Shown here: positions 31,644 through 40,658 of the stretch, in pieces | How the letters are laid out: each line of letters opens with the position of its first letter | How positions within the stretch are numbered: the first letter of the stretch is position 1 | Source: Alphaproteobacteria bacterium | GTDB lineage: Bacteria; Pseudomonadota; Alphaproteobacteria; UBA8366; Aestuariispiraceae | Direction of reading: 5' to 3' | Assembly: GCA_033344895.1 (NCBI GenBank) | Contig: JAWPMN010000001.1 | Span: forward strand, 2,364,001 to 2,428,000 | Length of the DNA stretch: 64,000 nucleotides | Position numbers and translations under genes: made by a program | The notes under the pieces: generated by a model | The model's input: only the letters and a program-made list of their open reading frames with translations | Told to the model about the DNA's origin: nothing | Databases searched by the model: none

Positions 31644-33155
31644 ATGGCGAACCCGCTTTACGACGCCCTGTTCGGTCCGCATCAGGACAGTGATCGGGTC
31701 TTTCTGGAACTGGCGGACGGCCGTGCGTGGCAGTATCGGGATTTCCTGGCCTGCGCCGACCGTTTCGCCAACGTCTTCACCGCAGCAGGTGTGGGGCCGG
31801 GCGACCGCATTGCCGTCCAGATCGCCAAGTCGCCGGAGGCACTCGCGGTCTATGCGGCCTGTGTGAAGGCGGGAATTGTCTTCCTACCGCTGAACACCGC
31901 CTATACCGCCGACGAGATCGACTATTTCGTGGGCGATGCCACACCCGGTATTCTGATCTGCGATCCGGCGAATGCCGGCGCCCTGACCGATGTCGCGGCC
32001 CGGCATGGTGCCCGACTTTTGACACTCGACGGGCAGGGGCAGGGTACCCTTCCCGAGGCCGCGTCATCGGCCCCGGACCGGTTCGAAACCCGGGATCGCA
32101 ATGCGTCCGATCTGGCGGCCTTTCTCTACACGTCGGGTACCACGGGGCGCTCCAAGGGCGCGATGCTGACCCAGGAGAACCTGCTGTCCAATGCAGAATC
32201 TCTGGTCGACTATTGGCGGTTCACCAAGGATGACGTGCTGCTGCACGCCCTTCCAATCTTTCACACCCATGGGCTGTTCGTTGCGACGAATGTCTGTCTG
32301 TTGGCCGGGGCGCGCATGATCTTCCTGCCGGCCTTCGACCCGGATGCGATGATCGCGAACCTACCCCGGTCGACGACGATGATGGGGGTTCCGACCTTCT
32401 ATACACGCCTGCTGGACGATCCGCGTCTGACCCGGGAACTCGTCGGTCATATGCGTCTGTTCGTGTCGGGCAGTGCGCCGCTGCTGGCCGAAACGCATGT
32501 GGAGTTCGAGAGCCGGACCGGGCATCGCATCCTGGAACGTTACGGCATGACGGAAACCAACATGAACACGTCGAACCCCTATGACGGGGAACGCCGTGCC
32601 GGGACGGTGGGGTTCCCGCTGCCCGGCGTCGACCTGCGCATCGCCGACCCGGATACCGGTGCCCCGGTGGCGAATGGCGAGATCGGCGGGATCGAAGTGC
32701 GGGGTCCCAATGTCTTTGTCGGCTATTGGCAGATGCTCGAGAAGACGGCGGAGGATTTCCGCGATGACGGCTTCTTCAAGACCGGGGATCTGGGAAAGAT
32801 CGATGCCGATGGCTATGTCCATATCGTCGGCCGCTCGAAAGATCTGATCATCTCCGGTGGCTACAACATCTATCCGAAGGAAATCGAACTGCTGCTGGAT
32901 GAGCAGGAAGGCGTGAAGGAATCCGCCGTGATCGGCGTTCCGCATTCGGATTTCGGCGAAGGCGTGGTGGGCGTCCTTGTCGCCGCCGACGGGGACCTGG
33001 ACACGGATGCCGTCTCGGCGGCGATCCGGTCCCGCATCGCGCGGTTCAAGCAGCCCAAGGCGCTGTTCGTGGTGGACGAACTGCCGCGCAATACCATGGG
33101 CAAGGTTCAGAAGAACGTCTTGCGTGACCGCTACAAGGACACGTTCGCGAAGTAG
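31644..33155 (+). CDS. matB: Malonyl-CoA synthetase (MatB)
   Basis: 503-aa acyl-CoA synthetase (ANL superfamily) of MatB type. The P-loop is YTSGTTGRSKGAML; RYGMTETNMNTSNPYDGERR matches the malonate-binding Arg-containing region of MatB; the hinge is GRSKDLIISGGYNIYPKEIE; and PRNTMGKVQKNVLR carries the catalytic lysine. It makes malonyl-CoA from malonate, CoA and ATP in the cytoplasm. The next gene is an unrelated - strand hydrolase only 8 nt away; malonyl-CoA decarboxylase (MatA), its usual partner, is not in the window. Confidence 0.93.
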   Translation: MANPLYDALFGPHQDSDRVFLELADGRAWQYRDFLACADRFANVFTAAGVGPGDRIAVQIAKSPEALAVYAACVKAGIVFLPLNTAYTADEIDYFVGDATPGILICDPANAGALTDVAARHGARLLTLDGQGQGTLPEAASSAPDRFETRDRNASDLAAFLYTSGTTGRSKGAMLTQENLLSNAESLVDYWRFTKDDVLLHALPIFHTHGLFVATNVCLLAGARMIFLPAFDPDAMIANLPRSTTMMGVPTFYTRLLDDPRLTRELVGHMRLFVSGSAPLLAETHVEFESRTGHRILERYGMTETNMNTSNPYDGERRAGTVGFPLPGVDLRIADPDTGAPVANGEIGGIEVRGPNVFVGYWQMLEKTAEDFRDDGFFKTGDLGKIDADGYVHIVGRSKDLIISGGYNIYPKEIELLLDEQEGVKESAVIGVPHSDFGEGVVGVLVAADGDLDTDAVSAAIRSRIARFKQPKALFVVDELPRNTMGKVQKNVLRDRYKDTFAK

Positions 33156-33163
33156 CTCGCCTG

Positions 33164-34396
33164 TCAGCTCGTCAGGGCATCCCGCACGGCAAAAACCGCG
33201 TTCAGCGTGTCGACCGTGAAATTGGTGATCAGATAATCCGGCCAGGTCGACAGCTTGACGGCCAGGAAGTCCGCTTCCGGATCGATGTAGATCAATTGGC
33301 CGAAGACTCCGCGCGCCATGTAGTCGCCACGTTCGACATCGTGAATCCACCACATCCTGCGGTATGCGCCGTTGGGCGAGGTAATGTCATAGGGATCGTT
33401 GAACCGCGTCGGGTCGCCCGTACGGCAGGAATCGACCCAGCTTTCGGGCACGATCTGCCTTCCGCCATGCCGACCGCCGTTCAGCATCATCAGTCCGAAG
33501 CGGGCGAAATCGCGCAGGGTGGCGTTGAAGCCGCCATCCGCCAGGGCGGTGCCGGCGGAATCCACCGTGAAATACGCGTCCCGATCCATGCCCAGCCGTG
33601 ACCAGATGCGATCACTCAGCAACTGGGCCAGCGATGCACCCGCTTCGCGTTCCATGACCCAGGCCAGTACATCGGTTTCGATCGACCGATAACTGAAATC
33701 GCCGCCATGGGGACGCTCCTGCGGCAGGGTCAGGATGACATCGCGGATCGTCGGAACCGACTCTCCCGGCCGTGGTGGCCGCCAGCCGCTGGCAATGTCG
33801 ATCCGCGTCATGTCGGAATAGGGCTCGCCGTAGTCTTCCACGAAACGAACGCCGGACTGCATGTCCAATACCTGGTTCAGGGTGGCATCGGCATAGCCGC
33901 AGCGGCCAAGTTCCGGCACCCGATCGCGCAGCGGCGCATCCAGATCCAGCTTGCCTTCACCGTGCAGGATGCCGGCCACCGCCCCCGTAACGGATTTCGA
34001 TACGGATTGCGACAGATGCGGTGTCGAGGCCTGCATGTCGTTGAAATACTGTTCCAGCACGACACGCCCACGGTGGCAGATCAGGATGCCGTCGGTATAG
34101 GTTTCGGTCAGACAGTCGGCGAAGGTCTTGGTCGACCCGTCCGCGGCCTGGTAACGGACCTGCCCGAGAGGCTGGTGATCGGCTGGCAGATCGGATGCCG
34201 ATCCGCTGCCGCGCATGACATCGACTGTCGGGATCAGGCTGCGAACGTTCTGGAAGGACCAGCGATTGAACGGCGGCAGGTCCCAGTTTTCCATGGTCGG
34301 GCGCTTTTCCGGAGGGGGCGGAAAGCCACGCATGATCCCCAATTCACGCGCCGTTCTGGGCCGGTGACTGGGGAGCGTGGGGTTGGTAATCGCCAT
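33164..34396 (-). CDS. Serine hydrolase, class C beta-lactamase family
   Basis: 410-aa beta-lactamase/PBP4*-fold protein. SVSK (Ser131-Lys134 in LSQSVSKSVTG) is the SxxK pair; FSYRSIETDVLAWVME holds the second-motif Tyr near residue 238. No clear KTG is visible; the C-terminal region ends MARGVFGQLIYIDPEADFLA, where esterase-like members have G-x-x-G-Q. No signal peptide is visible at this start, so it is likely cytoplasmic. It belongs to the 6-aminohexanoate-dimer hydrolase/EstB group by shape. Located downstream of potD on the same strand but separated by a hairpin, and convergent with matB. Confidence 0.85.
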   Translation of the reverse strand: MAITNPTLPSHRPRTARELGIMRGFPPPPEKRPTMENWDLPPFNRWSFQNVRSLIPTVDVMRGSGSASDLPADHQPLGQVRYQAADGSTKTFADCLTETYTDGILICHRGRVVLEQYFNDMQASTPHLSQSVSKSVTGAVAGILHGEGKLDLDAPLRDRVPELGRCGYADATLNQVLDMQSGVRFVEDYGEPYSDMTRIDIASGWRPPRPGESVPTIRDVILTLPQERPHGGDFSYRSIETDVLAWVMEREAGASLAQLLSDRIWSRLGMDRDAYFTVDSAGTALADGGFNATLRDFARFGLMMLNGGRHGGRQIVPESWVDSCRTGDPTRFNDPYDITSPNGAYRRMWWIHDVERGDYMARGVFGQLIYIDPEADFLAVKLSTWPDYLITNFTVDTLNAVFAVRDALTS

Positions 34397-34474
34397 CTCT
34401 GAAAATCCGCCCTTTTAGGATTGTCTCTTTTGTCTTGCCCGGCTTGTTGTCGTCCGGGTTCTCAAGGTCCGGTC

Positions 34475-34498
34475 GGGGTGGGCCGGTCAGCCCACCCC
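34475..34498 (-). terminator. Terminator-like hairpin after potD
   Basis: GGGGTGGGC (34475-34483) pairs with GCCCACCCC (34490-34498) around a 6-nt loop, 20 nt past the potD stop. It probably ends the potABCD transcript and insulates the hydrolase gene. No T-run follows. Confidence 0.5.
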
Positions 34499-34518
34499 AG
34501 TTCCGGTCAGGTCTCGCC

Positions 34519-35553
34519 TTACTGCTTCAGGCGGGTCCAGATCTTGTTGTACATGTCCACGGTTTCCTGCGGGCACGGCTTCACGAAGTCCGGCGTCGGT
34601 GCGTCTGCCGGCATATTGATTTCCGGCGCGTCCAGCATTTCCGGATCCATGTAGGCCTCGCTGCCCTTGATGCCGTTCGCGTAGCGCGCGAAGTTCGAGA
34701 TCAGGGCGGCGTTCTCCGGCGCCATGATGAAGTTCACGAAAAGCTTCGCGTTTTCCATGTTCGGCGCGTCGGACAGGACGGCGACATTGTCCATCCAGCC
34801 GGTGAAGCCTTCCTTCGGATAGGCGTACTGCAGGGTCGGGCGCTGGGCACGGGCACGCATCGCGGCGCCGTTCCAGTTCTGCGACAGATCGACATCCTTC
34901 GACGTCAGCTTCTCGATCGTGCTGTAGTCCATGGTGCGCCAGTACTGCTTTGCGTTCAGCAGCAGCTCGGTCACTTCCTTCAACTGCTCCTTGTCGCCGT
35001 TGCAGCGCGGATAGCCCAGATAGCGCAGACCGGCGTTGATCACGTCGTTCATGTCATTAAGCATGTTGATCCGGCCATGCAGCTCCGGCGGCGGCTCAAA
35101 CAGCAGCGCCAGGGTATTGATGTCCCCGGAATAGACTTCGGTATCGACGGTGAAGGAGGTCGTGCCCCACTGCCACGGCACGGAATAGTTCCGGCCCGGA
35201 TCCCACCAGACATCGACCCATTTCGGGTCCATATGTTTGAAGTTCTCCATTTCGTTCGGCTTGATTTCGGCCAGCAGGCCTTCACCGATCATGATCTTGA
35301 TCATGTAGTCGCCGGGCACGACGATATCGTAGCCCGTGCCGCCTTCCTTGACCTTCGCGAGCATGGTCTCGTTCGAGTCGTAACCGTCGAGCGTCACCTC
35401 GACGTCGTACTCCTTGGAGAACTTCTCAATCAGTTCCGGGTTCGTATAGTTGCCCCAGTTGTAGATGTTCAGCTTGCCCTCGGCTGCGGCCGGGCCGGCC
35501 CATGCCAGACCGACGGCGGCAACCGCGGTCAGGCTCGTCAACATACGCTTCAT
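34519..35553 (-). CDS. potD: Polyamine ABC transporter substrate-binding protein (PotD-like)
   Basis: 344-aa periplasmic binding protein. The signal peptide (MKRMLTSLTAVAAVGLAWAG, cleavage at PAAA near residue 23) is followed by GKLNIYNWGNYTNPELIEKF, the classic PotD/PotF opening. YDIVVPGDYMIKIMIGEGLL and VPWQWGTTSFTVDTEVY are polyamine-binding-protein blocks with the expected aromatic and acidic residues. A GTG at 35556 is in frame; ATG at 35553 is better spaced from GAGGAGG. Last gene of potABCD, 74 nt after potC. Spermidine/putrescine-type ligand is inferred, supported by the adjacent acetylpolyamine enzymes. Confidence 0.92.
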   Translation of the reverse strand: MKRMLTSLTAVAAVGLAWAGPAAAEGKLNIYNWGNYTNPELIEKFSKEYDVEVTLDGYDSNETMLAKVKEGGTGYDIVVPGDYMIKIMIGEGLLAEIKPNEMENFKHMDPKWVDVWWDPGRNYSVPWQWGTTSFTVDTEVYSGDINTLALLFEPPPELHGRINMLNDMNDVINAGLRYLGYPRCNGDKEQLKEVTELLLNAKQYWRTMDYSTIEKLTSKDVDLSQNWNGAAMRARAQRPTLQYAYPKEGFTGWMDNVAVLSDAPNMENAKLFVNFIMAPENAALISNFARYANGIKGSEAYMDPEMLDAPEINMPADAPTPDFVKPCPQETVDMYNKIWTRLKQ

Positions 35554-35627
35554 CACATTACCTCCTCTGTTTTCGGGGCCGAGTTCTTATCAACGGTACG
35601 GCCGACCCCCGGATTTGAATGCCGTAG

Positions 35628-36476
35628 CTACTTGCGCCGTCTTCCCAGCAGGAAGAACAACGTTACGAACGCGATCGACAGCCCCAGAAGCAGTGTCGAA
35701 ACCGCGTTGATCTCGGGCGTGATGCCGCGACGGATCTGGCCCAGGATGTAAATTGGCAGCGTCGTTTCGCCGGGTCCCGCCACCAGCAGGGTGATGATGA
35801 CGTCGTCCAGCGACACGACGAAGGCCAGCATCGCGCCGGCGACAATACCGGGCATCAGCAGCGGCAGGGTGACCCGACGAAAGACCTGGAACGGCGGTGC
35901 ATACAGATCTGCCGCTGCCTGCTCCATCGTCAGGTTCATATCCTCCAGTCGTGCCCGAATGGGCATGTAGGCAAAGGGGATGCAGAACACCGTATGGGCC
36001 AGCATCAGATAGCCGATCCCATTCACCCCGGTCAGCTGCTTGATCAAGGAGAAGAAGGCGAGCGTCGACACCGCCGTCACGATTTCGGGGATCATCAGGG
36101 GCTGGTTGATGATGGCGTAGGCCAGTGTCTGCCCCTTGAACGGCTGTGTGCGCGTTGTCGCCAGGGCGGCCATTGTTGCGAAGATCGTGGAGAAGACCGT
36201 CGCGACGGCGGCGACTTCCAGGGACACGATTGTTGCCTTGCGAATGCCTTCGTTGCCGAACGCTTCGACATACCAGCGGAAACTGAACTCGGTCCACAGC
36301 ACGACGGAGCGGTTGTCGTTGAACGAGAACACGATCAGCACAAGGATCGGCGCATACAGAATGAAGATGCAGGCCCAGGCGACCTGATTGAAACCGGGCT
36401 GCTTCTTCAGGTCCACCATGGGGCGGCGCTTCCTGCCGCTTTCGGGCAGGGACGACTGGACTGTCGTGTCAGCCAT
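35628..36476 (-). CDS. potC: Polyamine ABC transporter permease (PotC-like)
   Basis: 282-aa permease, six helices. PILVLIVFSFNDNRSVVLW is the PotC opening; the EAA loop is EQAAADLYAPPFQVFRRVTL and it is followed by FVVSLDDVIITLLVAG. The frame extends to 36500, but ATG at 36476, preceded by AAGGAGGG, is preferred and overlaps the potB stop by 8 nt. Confidence 0.92.
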   Translation of the reverse strand: MADTTVQSSLPESGRKRRPMVDLKKQPGFNQVAWACIFILYAPILVLIVFSFNDNRSVVLWTEFSFRWYVEAFGNEGIRKATIVSLEVAAVATVFSTIFATMAALATTRTQPFKGQTLAYAIINQPLMIPEIVTAVSTLAFFSLIKQLTGVNGIGYLMLAHTVFCIPFAYMPIRARLEDMNLTMEQAAADLYAPPFQVFRRVTLPLLMPGIVAGAMLAFVVSLDDVIITLLVAGPGETTLPIYILGQIRRGITPEINAVSTLLLGLSIAFVTLFFLLGRRRK

Positions 36477-37419
36477 GGCGTGCGCCCTCCTTGCCGGCAT
36501 TCCGGATGTAGATCAGCAGGGCGACCATCACGACCGCCATCAGGATCAGGGCCGCGGCCGAGCCGAACGGCCAGTTGCGCGAACTGCCGAACTGAAGTGC
36601 GATCAGGTTACCGATCATCAGATGCTTACCGCCGCCCAGCAGTTCGGGCGTGATGTAGGCGCCGAGACCGGGGATGAAGACCAGGATGCAGCCCGCGACG
36701 ATGCCGGGCTTCGCCATCGGCACGATGACGCGGCGCAAGACCTGCAGGCGGTTGGCGTAAAGATCGTAGGCGGCCTCCACGAGGCGGAAATCCAGCTTCT
36801 CCAGCGACGCATAGAGCGGCAGTACCATGAAGGGCAGGTAGGAATAGATCAGCCCCATGAAGACCGCGGTGTCAGTATAGAGGATGCTGACCGGCTGCTC
36901 GACGATGCCGATGCCCATCAGGCTCAGGTTGATGATGCCCTCGTCCCGGATGATCAGCAGCATGGCATAGGTGCGGATCAGGAGGTTGGTCCAAAACGGC
37001 AGGGTGATCAGGAACAGCCACAGGTTTCGCTGCTCGCGCGGCTTGCTGGCGATGAAGTAGGCCGTCGGAAATCCGATCAGCAGCGCGCCGATAGTGGTGA
37101 CGAAGGCAAGACCGATGGAGCGACCGTAGATCTGCAGATAGGAGGACGAGAAGGTCAGCGTCTCGTCGAAGATATCCCGTTCGAAGAGAAACTGGACATA
37201 GGCCTCACCGGACAGTTCCCAGGTAACCCCGCCATAGGTGCCGGGGGACAGAACGGAGTAGATCATCGTGATCGTCAGCGGGAACAGTCCGACGATACCA
37301 ATTGTCAGAATGGCCGGGGACAGAAGGAGGCGCCGGGTGCGCGTTTCGCGCGCCGCGTGCAGCCGCTTGGCTTCCGCCAGCCGGCCGTCTGTGGCGTTAG
37401 GGTCGGTGGCGTCAGTCAT
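36469..37419 (-). CDS. potB: Polyamine ABC transporter permease (PotB-like)
   Basis: 316-aa permease, six helices. LLLSPAILTIGIVGLFPLTI begins the first helix, and EAAYDLYANRLQVLRRVIVP is the EAA loop; LGAYITPELLGGGKHLMIGN is typical PotB. The ATG shares one base with the potA stop (TGATG), so the operon is translationally coupled. Confidence 0.93.
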   Translation of the reverse strand: MTDATDPNATDGRLAEAKRLHAARETRTRRLLLSPAILTIGIVGLFPLTITMIYSVLSPGTYGGVTWELSGEAYVQFLFERDIFDETLTFSSSYLQIYGRSIGLAFVTTIGALLIGFPTAYFIASKPREQRNLWLFLITLPFWTNLLIRTYAMLLIIRDEGIINLSLMGIGIVEQPVSILYTDTAVFMGLIYSYLPFMVLPLYASLEKLDFRLVEAAYDLYANRLQVLRRVIVPMAKPGIVAGCILVFIPGLGAYITPELLGGGKHLMIGNLIALQFGSSRNWPFGSAAALILMAVVMVALLIYIRNAGKEGARHG

Positions 37420-38540
37420 CAGTCGATCAGGACCTGAAGGTGTCGGTCCGGCAGCACCACGCCGACGCGCTCGCCCGGAGCGCCCGCCTCTCCCGAACTG
37501 CGGGCGACCAGCGTGCCGCCGCCATCCAGGGCAATATGCGTATTGGTGCCCGATCCGAAATAGACCGCGTTCTCGATTGTGCCGGTCGCGGTGCGGCTGC
37601 CGTCATCGGCACCGCAAAGGCTGACATTCTCCGGTCGAATGGCGATGCTGATCCGGCCCGGCTTCATGGAATCGGCGGAAAGATGGGCCTTCACTGTGGC
37701 GCCTGAGGCGAGTTTCACGTCCCCGACGGACCCGCTGACGGAGATCATTTCGGCTTCGAGGATGTTGATGTCGCCGATGAAATCCGCCACGAAACGACGT
37801 GCCGGCCGGTCGTAAATTTCCTTCGGGTCACCGACCTGCAGGATATGGCCCGTGTCCATGACCGCAATCCGGTCCGACATCGTCAGCGCCTCTTCCTGGT
37901 CATGGGTCACGAAGACAAAGGTGATGCCGGTTTCCGACTGCAGCCGCTTCAGTTCGATCTGCATCTCCTTGCGCAGCTTCAGATCCAGGGCGGACAACGG
38001 CTCGTCGAGCAGCAGGACCTTGGGGTGTGGCGCCAGGGCCCGGGCCAGGGCGACGCGCTGCTGCTGCCCGCCGGACAGCTGATCGGTGCGCCGGGTTGCC
38101 AGATGCTCCATGCGGACCATGGCCAGCATCTTTTCGACCGTGCCGTCGACTTCCGATTTCGGCTTGCCCTGCATCTCCAGACCGAAGGCGATGTTCTGGG
38201 CGACGGTCATATGCGGGAACAGCGCGTAGTTCTGAAACACCGTGTTGACCGGCCGCTTATAGGGGGGCAGGTGACCGATCTCCTCCCCGTCCAGCAGGAT
38301 CTGTCCGCTGGTCGGCAGTTCGAAGCCGGCGATCAACCGCAACAAGGTCGTCTTGCCGCAGCCCGATGGGCCGAGAAGGGTGAAGAACTCGTTCTCGCGG
38401 ATTTTCACCGACACGTCGTCCAGGGCGGTGACCAGATGGTTGCCGCTCCCGAAGCTCTTGATGACGTGGTCCACGGAAATCATGGTGCGATCGGACGCGG
38501 ATTTGCCTGCGCCAACCGTCGCTTTTGGTTCGTCCGGCAT
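37419..38540 (-). CDS. potA: Polyamine ABC transporter ATP-binding protein (PotA-like)
   Basis: 373-aa ATPase: Walker [10 protein letters not shown], signature [15 protein letters not shown], Walker [12 protein letters not shown], switch His in [14 protein letters not shown], plus a C-terminal TOBE domain. A frame extension reaches 38627; ATG at 38540 follows GGGAGACCGC and is preferred. First gene of potABCD. The 17-bp motif at 38667-38683 and a CCCCCGGGGG palindrome (38681-38690) lie upstream. Confidence 0.94.
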   Translation of the reverse strand: MPDEPKATVGAGKSASDRTMISVDHVIKSFGSGNHLVTALDDVSVKIRENEFFTLLGPSGCGKTTLLRLIAGFELPTSGQILLDGEEIGHLPPYKRPVNTVFQNYALFPHMTVAQNIAFGLEMQGKPKSEVDGTVEKMLAMVRMEHLATRRTDQLSGGQQQRVALARALAPHPKVLLLDEPLSALDLKLRKEMQIELKRLQSETGITFVFVTHDQEEALTMSDRIAVMDTGHILQVGDPKEIYDRPARRFVADFIGDINILEAEMISVSGSVGDVKLASGATVKAHLSADSMKPGRISIAIRPENVSLCGADDGSRTATGTIENAVYFGSGTNTHIALDGGGTLVARSSGEAGAPGERVGVVLPDRHLQVLID

Positions 38541-38666
38541 GCGGTCTCCCTGTTCTGCCGACCCCGCACGCGCCCGGTTGCCGAATTCGTTTCGGTGCTC
38601 GGCGACTTCATCCGGATGCGCGTTCAAGCCGTTCCTGTCACAGAAAAAGGGTAAGTCCGAAACCGG

Positions 38667-38683
38667 TCATGCGTAAATATCCC
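38667..38683 (-). promoter_or_regulatory. 17-bp motif, copy 1 (upstream of potA)
   Basis: On the - strand this reads GGGATATTTACGCATGA, identical over 17 bases to the copy at 39555-39571 upstream of aphA and in the same orientation relative to the gene it precedes. It is 126 nt from the potA start and merges with a palindromic block (ATA-n-CCCCCGGGGG-n-TAT, 38677-38694). Likely a shared activator or repressor site. Confidence 0.65.
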
Positions 38684-38700
38684 CCGGGGGGTATGACGGA

Positions 38701-39543
38701 TCAGACCTCGTCCCGCCCGGACAAGGCGTTGAGAAACAGGGAGAATAATTCGCTCTGGGATGAAATGTTCAGTTTCCGATAGGTGTTCTTGCGGTGGATC
38801 TTGACCGTGCCGGGACTGATCGAAATCGTTCGTGCGATGGATTTTGTCGAGTGGCCGCGCAGAATTAGCCCCGCGATCTCGCGCTCGCGCTCGGTCAGTT
38901 TTTCGGTTCCGAATTTCTCAAGTGCGGCATCGATTTCCTCCGGCGCGATTCCGTCCTCCGCGGGATGCGCGCCGTAGGATTCGTTTGCGAAGTGCCGCCG
39001 GTTCAGGGCGGCGAAGACCGGCAGCACCCGGCGCAGATTTGCGACGTCCCGCGAACTGAACCGGTTTTCGTCCCGGAGGCGACCGATGGAATAGAATAGA
39101 TGTCGTCCGGTAGGCAGATCGATCAGGATCGCCAATTCGTCCCGCAGGCGGATCGTGCCGTAATACTCCTTGAAATAGGTCGATTGCTGGAATCGGTCCG
39201 GGGCGACGTCCTTCAACTGAAGGACGGCACAGGGCGCGGATTTGCGATAGGCGACGTAGAATGGGTCCAGCAGATAAGCCCCGTCCAGATAGCGCTCGAT
39301 GACTTCGGAGCGGCGCTCGGCGCGAACATTATCGAACACATGGACGGGTCGCCGCGCGCCCTGCAACGCGGTCAGGAAGCAGCCCCGAAACGGGGCGTTG
39401 AGGCGGAGATAGTCCAGCGCGGACGGCACGAACGACGCCGTGCCGACCGCCGTGATGGCGGCCGCCAGTGCCTCTTCGCCCGTCGCAAATTTAGGTCCGT
39501 CCGATCGATACACGCCGGTTTCGACCCTTTCCCCTGACGCCAC
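38701..39543 (-). CDS. LuxR-family (GerE HTH) transcriptional regulator
   Basis: 280-aa regulator with a C-terminal LuxR-type helix-turn-helix (about 215-275: LTEREREIAGLILRGHSTKS, then ISISPGTVKIHRKNTYRKLN). The N-terminal ~200 residues match no receiver, PAS or acyl-HSL domain that I can recognise; they may bind a small ligand such as a polyamine. It starts with GTG at 39543. It lies between the potABCD operon and the aphA/aguB pair, both preceded by the same 17-bp motif, so it is the leading candidate for their common regulator. Confidence 0.85.
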   Translation of the reverse strand: MASGERVETGVYRSDGPKFATGEEALAAAITAVGTASFVPSALDYLRLNAPFRGCFLTALQGARRPVHVFDNVRAERRSEVIERYLDGAYLLDPFYVAYRKSAPCAVLQLKDVAPDRFQQSTYFKEYYGTIRLRDELAILIDLPTGRHLFYSIGRLRDENRFSSRDVANLRRVLPVFAALNRRHFANESYGAHPAEDGIAPEEIDAALEKFGTEKLTEREREIAGLILRGHSTKSIARTISISPGTVKIHRKNTYRKLNISSQSELFSLFLNALSGRDEV

Positions 39544-39554
39544 CCATCCCCAAA

Positions 39555-39588
39555 GGGATATTTACGCATGATGATCCACCCCATCATG
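39555..39588 (+). promoter_or_regulatory. 17-bp motif, copy 2, plus adjoining inverted repeat (upstream of aphA)
   Basis: GGGATATTTACGCATGA (39555-39571) equals copy 1. It overlaps CATGATG (39567-39573), which pairs with CATCATG (39582-39588). It lies 58 nt before aphA and 11 nt before the divergent LuxR-type gene, so it could also control that gene. Confidence 0.65.
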
Positions 39589-39629
39589 GTATGCATCCGA
39601 AAACCGATTGAGAAGGGGGAGTTGGGCGA

Positions 39630-40658
39630 ATGCTGACGGTTCAGACAGACAGGCACCAGTTGCGCAACGTGAAGACGGAGTTGCATGGTGGTCTGCTGGT
39701 TCCTCCCTTCGAATGTCCGGCCCGGGTCGACCGCATCCTGAGCCGCGTCAAATCGATCAATCTGGGGGAGGTTATCGAGCCGCGCGACTTCGGGATGGAT
39801 CCGATCCGCCGCATTCACGACGCAGGCTTTCTGGATTTTCTCGCGACCTGCTGGACCGACTGGCAGGCTGCGGGCTTCAAGGGGGAGGCGATGGCCAATG
39901 TCTGGCCCGCACGCCGCATGCGGGAGACGCCGCCGAAATTCATTGACGGCAAGATCGGCTATTATGCCCTGGCCGCCGAAACCGCGATCGGCGACGGTAC
40001 CTGGGAGGCGGCGCTGGCCAGCGCGAATGTTGCCCTGACCGCGCAGGCTGTGATGGCCGAAGGTGCGGATTCTGCCTTCGCCCTCTGCCGGCCGCCCGGG
40101 CATCATGCCACCTCGGACATGTTCGGCGGCTATTGCTTCATCAACAATGCGGCGGTGGCAGCCCAGGCCTTTTTGGATCAGGGGGCATCCCGCGTTGCCA
40201 TTCTGGACGTCGATTTTCACCATGGAAACGGCACGCAGGATATCTTCTACGGCCGGGATGATGTTTTGTTCCTGTCACTTCATGGACAGCCGGAAGATGC
40301 CTTCCCGTACTTTCTGGGCTACGCCGACGAAACCGGCAAGGCAGGCGGTGAAGGCTTTACCGCTAACTATCCGCTGCCGCCGGGAACAGGATATGCCGCC
40401 TGGGAGGAGGCGCTGAAAACCGCGTTGGCAAGGATCGATGCCTATGGTCCCGATGCGGTCGTCATCTCGCTGGGGGTCGATACGTTCAAGGACGATCCGA
40501 TCTCCTTCTTCAAATTGGAGAGTGACGACTACAAGCGCTACGGCAAGCGGATCGCGGGCCTGAACCGACCAACGCTCTTCGTCATGGAGGGCGGTTATGC
40601 CGTTGACGAAATCGGCATCAACGCTGTCAACGTTCTGACCGGGTTCGAAGACCGATGA
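39630..40658 (+). CDS. aphA: Acetylpolyamine amidohydrolase (class II HDAC-like)
   Basis: 342-aa zinc amidohydrolase. The general-base His pair is His158-His159 (RPPGHHA); zinc ligands are Asp195 and His197 (LDVDFHHGNGTQ) and Asp284 (SLGVDTFKDDP); the transition-state Tyr is Tyr323 (MEGGYAVDE). These positions coincide with the numbers I recall for Mycoplana ramosa APAH (158, 159, 195, 197, 284, 323). The enzyme deacetylates acetylputrescine, acetylcadaverine or acetylspermidine. It is next to a polyamine importer and overlaps aguB by 4 nt. GGGGGAG precedes the ATG. Confidence 0.93.
   Translation: MLTVQTDRHQLRNVKTELHGGLLVPPFECPARVDRILSRVKSINLGEVIEPRDFGMDPIRRIHDAGFLDFLATCWTDWQAAGFKGEAMANVWPARRMRETPPKFIDGKIGYYALAAETAIGDGTWEAALASANVALTAQAVMAEGADSAFALCRPPGHHATSDMFGGYCFINNAAVAAQAFLDQGASRVAILDVDFHHGNGTQDIFYGRDDVLFLSLHGQPEDAFPYFLGYADETGKAGGEGFTANYPLPPGTGYAAWEEALKTALARIDAYGPDAVVISLGVDTFKDDPISFFKLESDDYKRYGKRIAGLNRPTLFVMEGGYAVDEIGINAVNVLTGFEDR

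Noticed and set aside
34435-35751. 438-aa + strand ORF antisense to potD
   Set aside because: The - strand gene is a clear PotD with signal peptide and Shine-Dalgarno; this frame is a GC-rich shadow.
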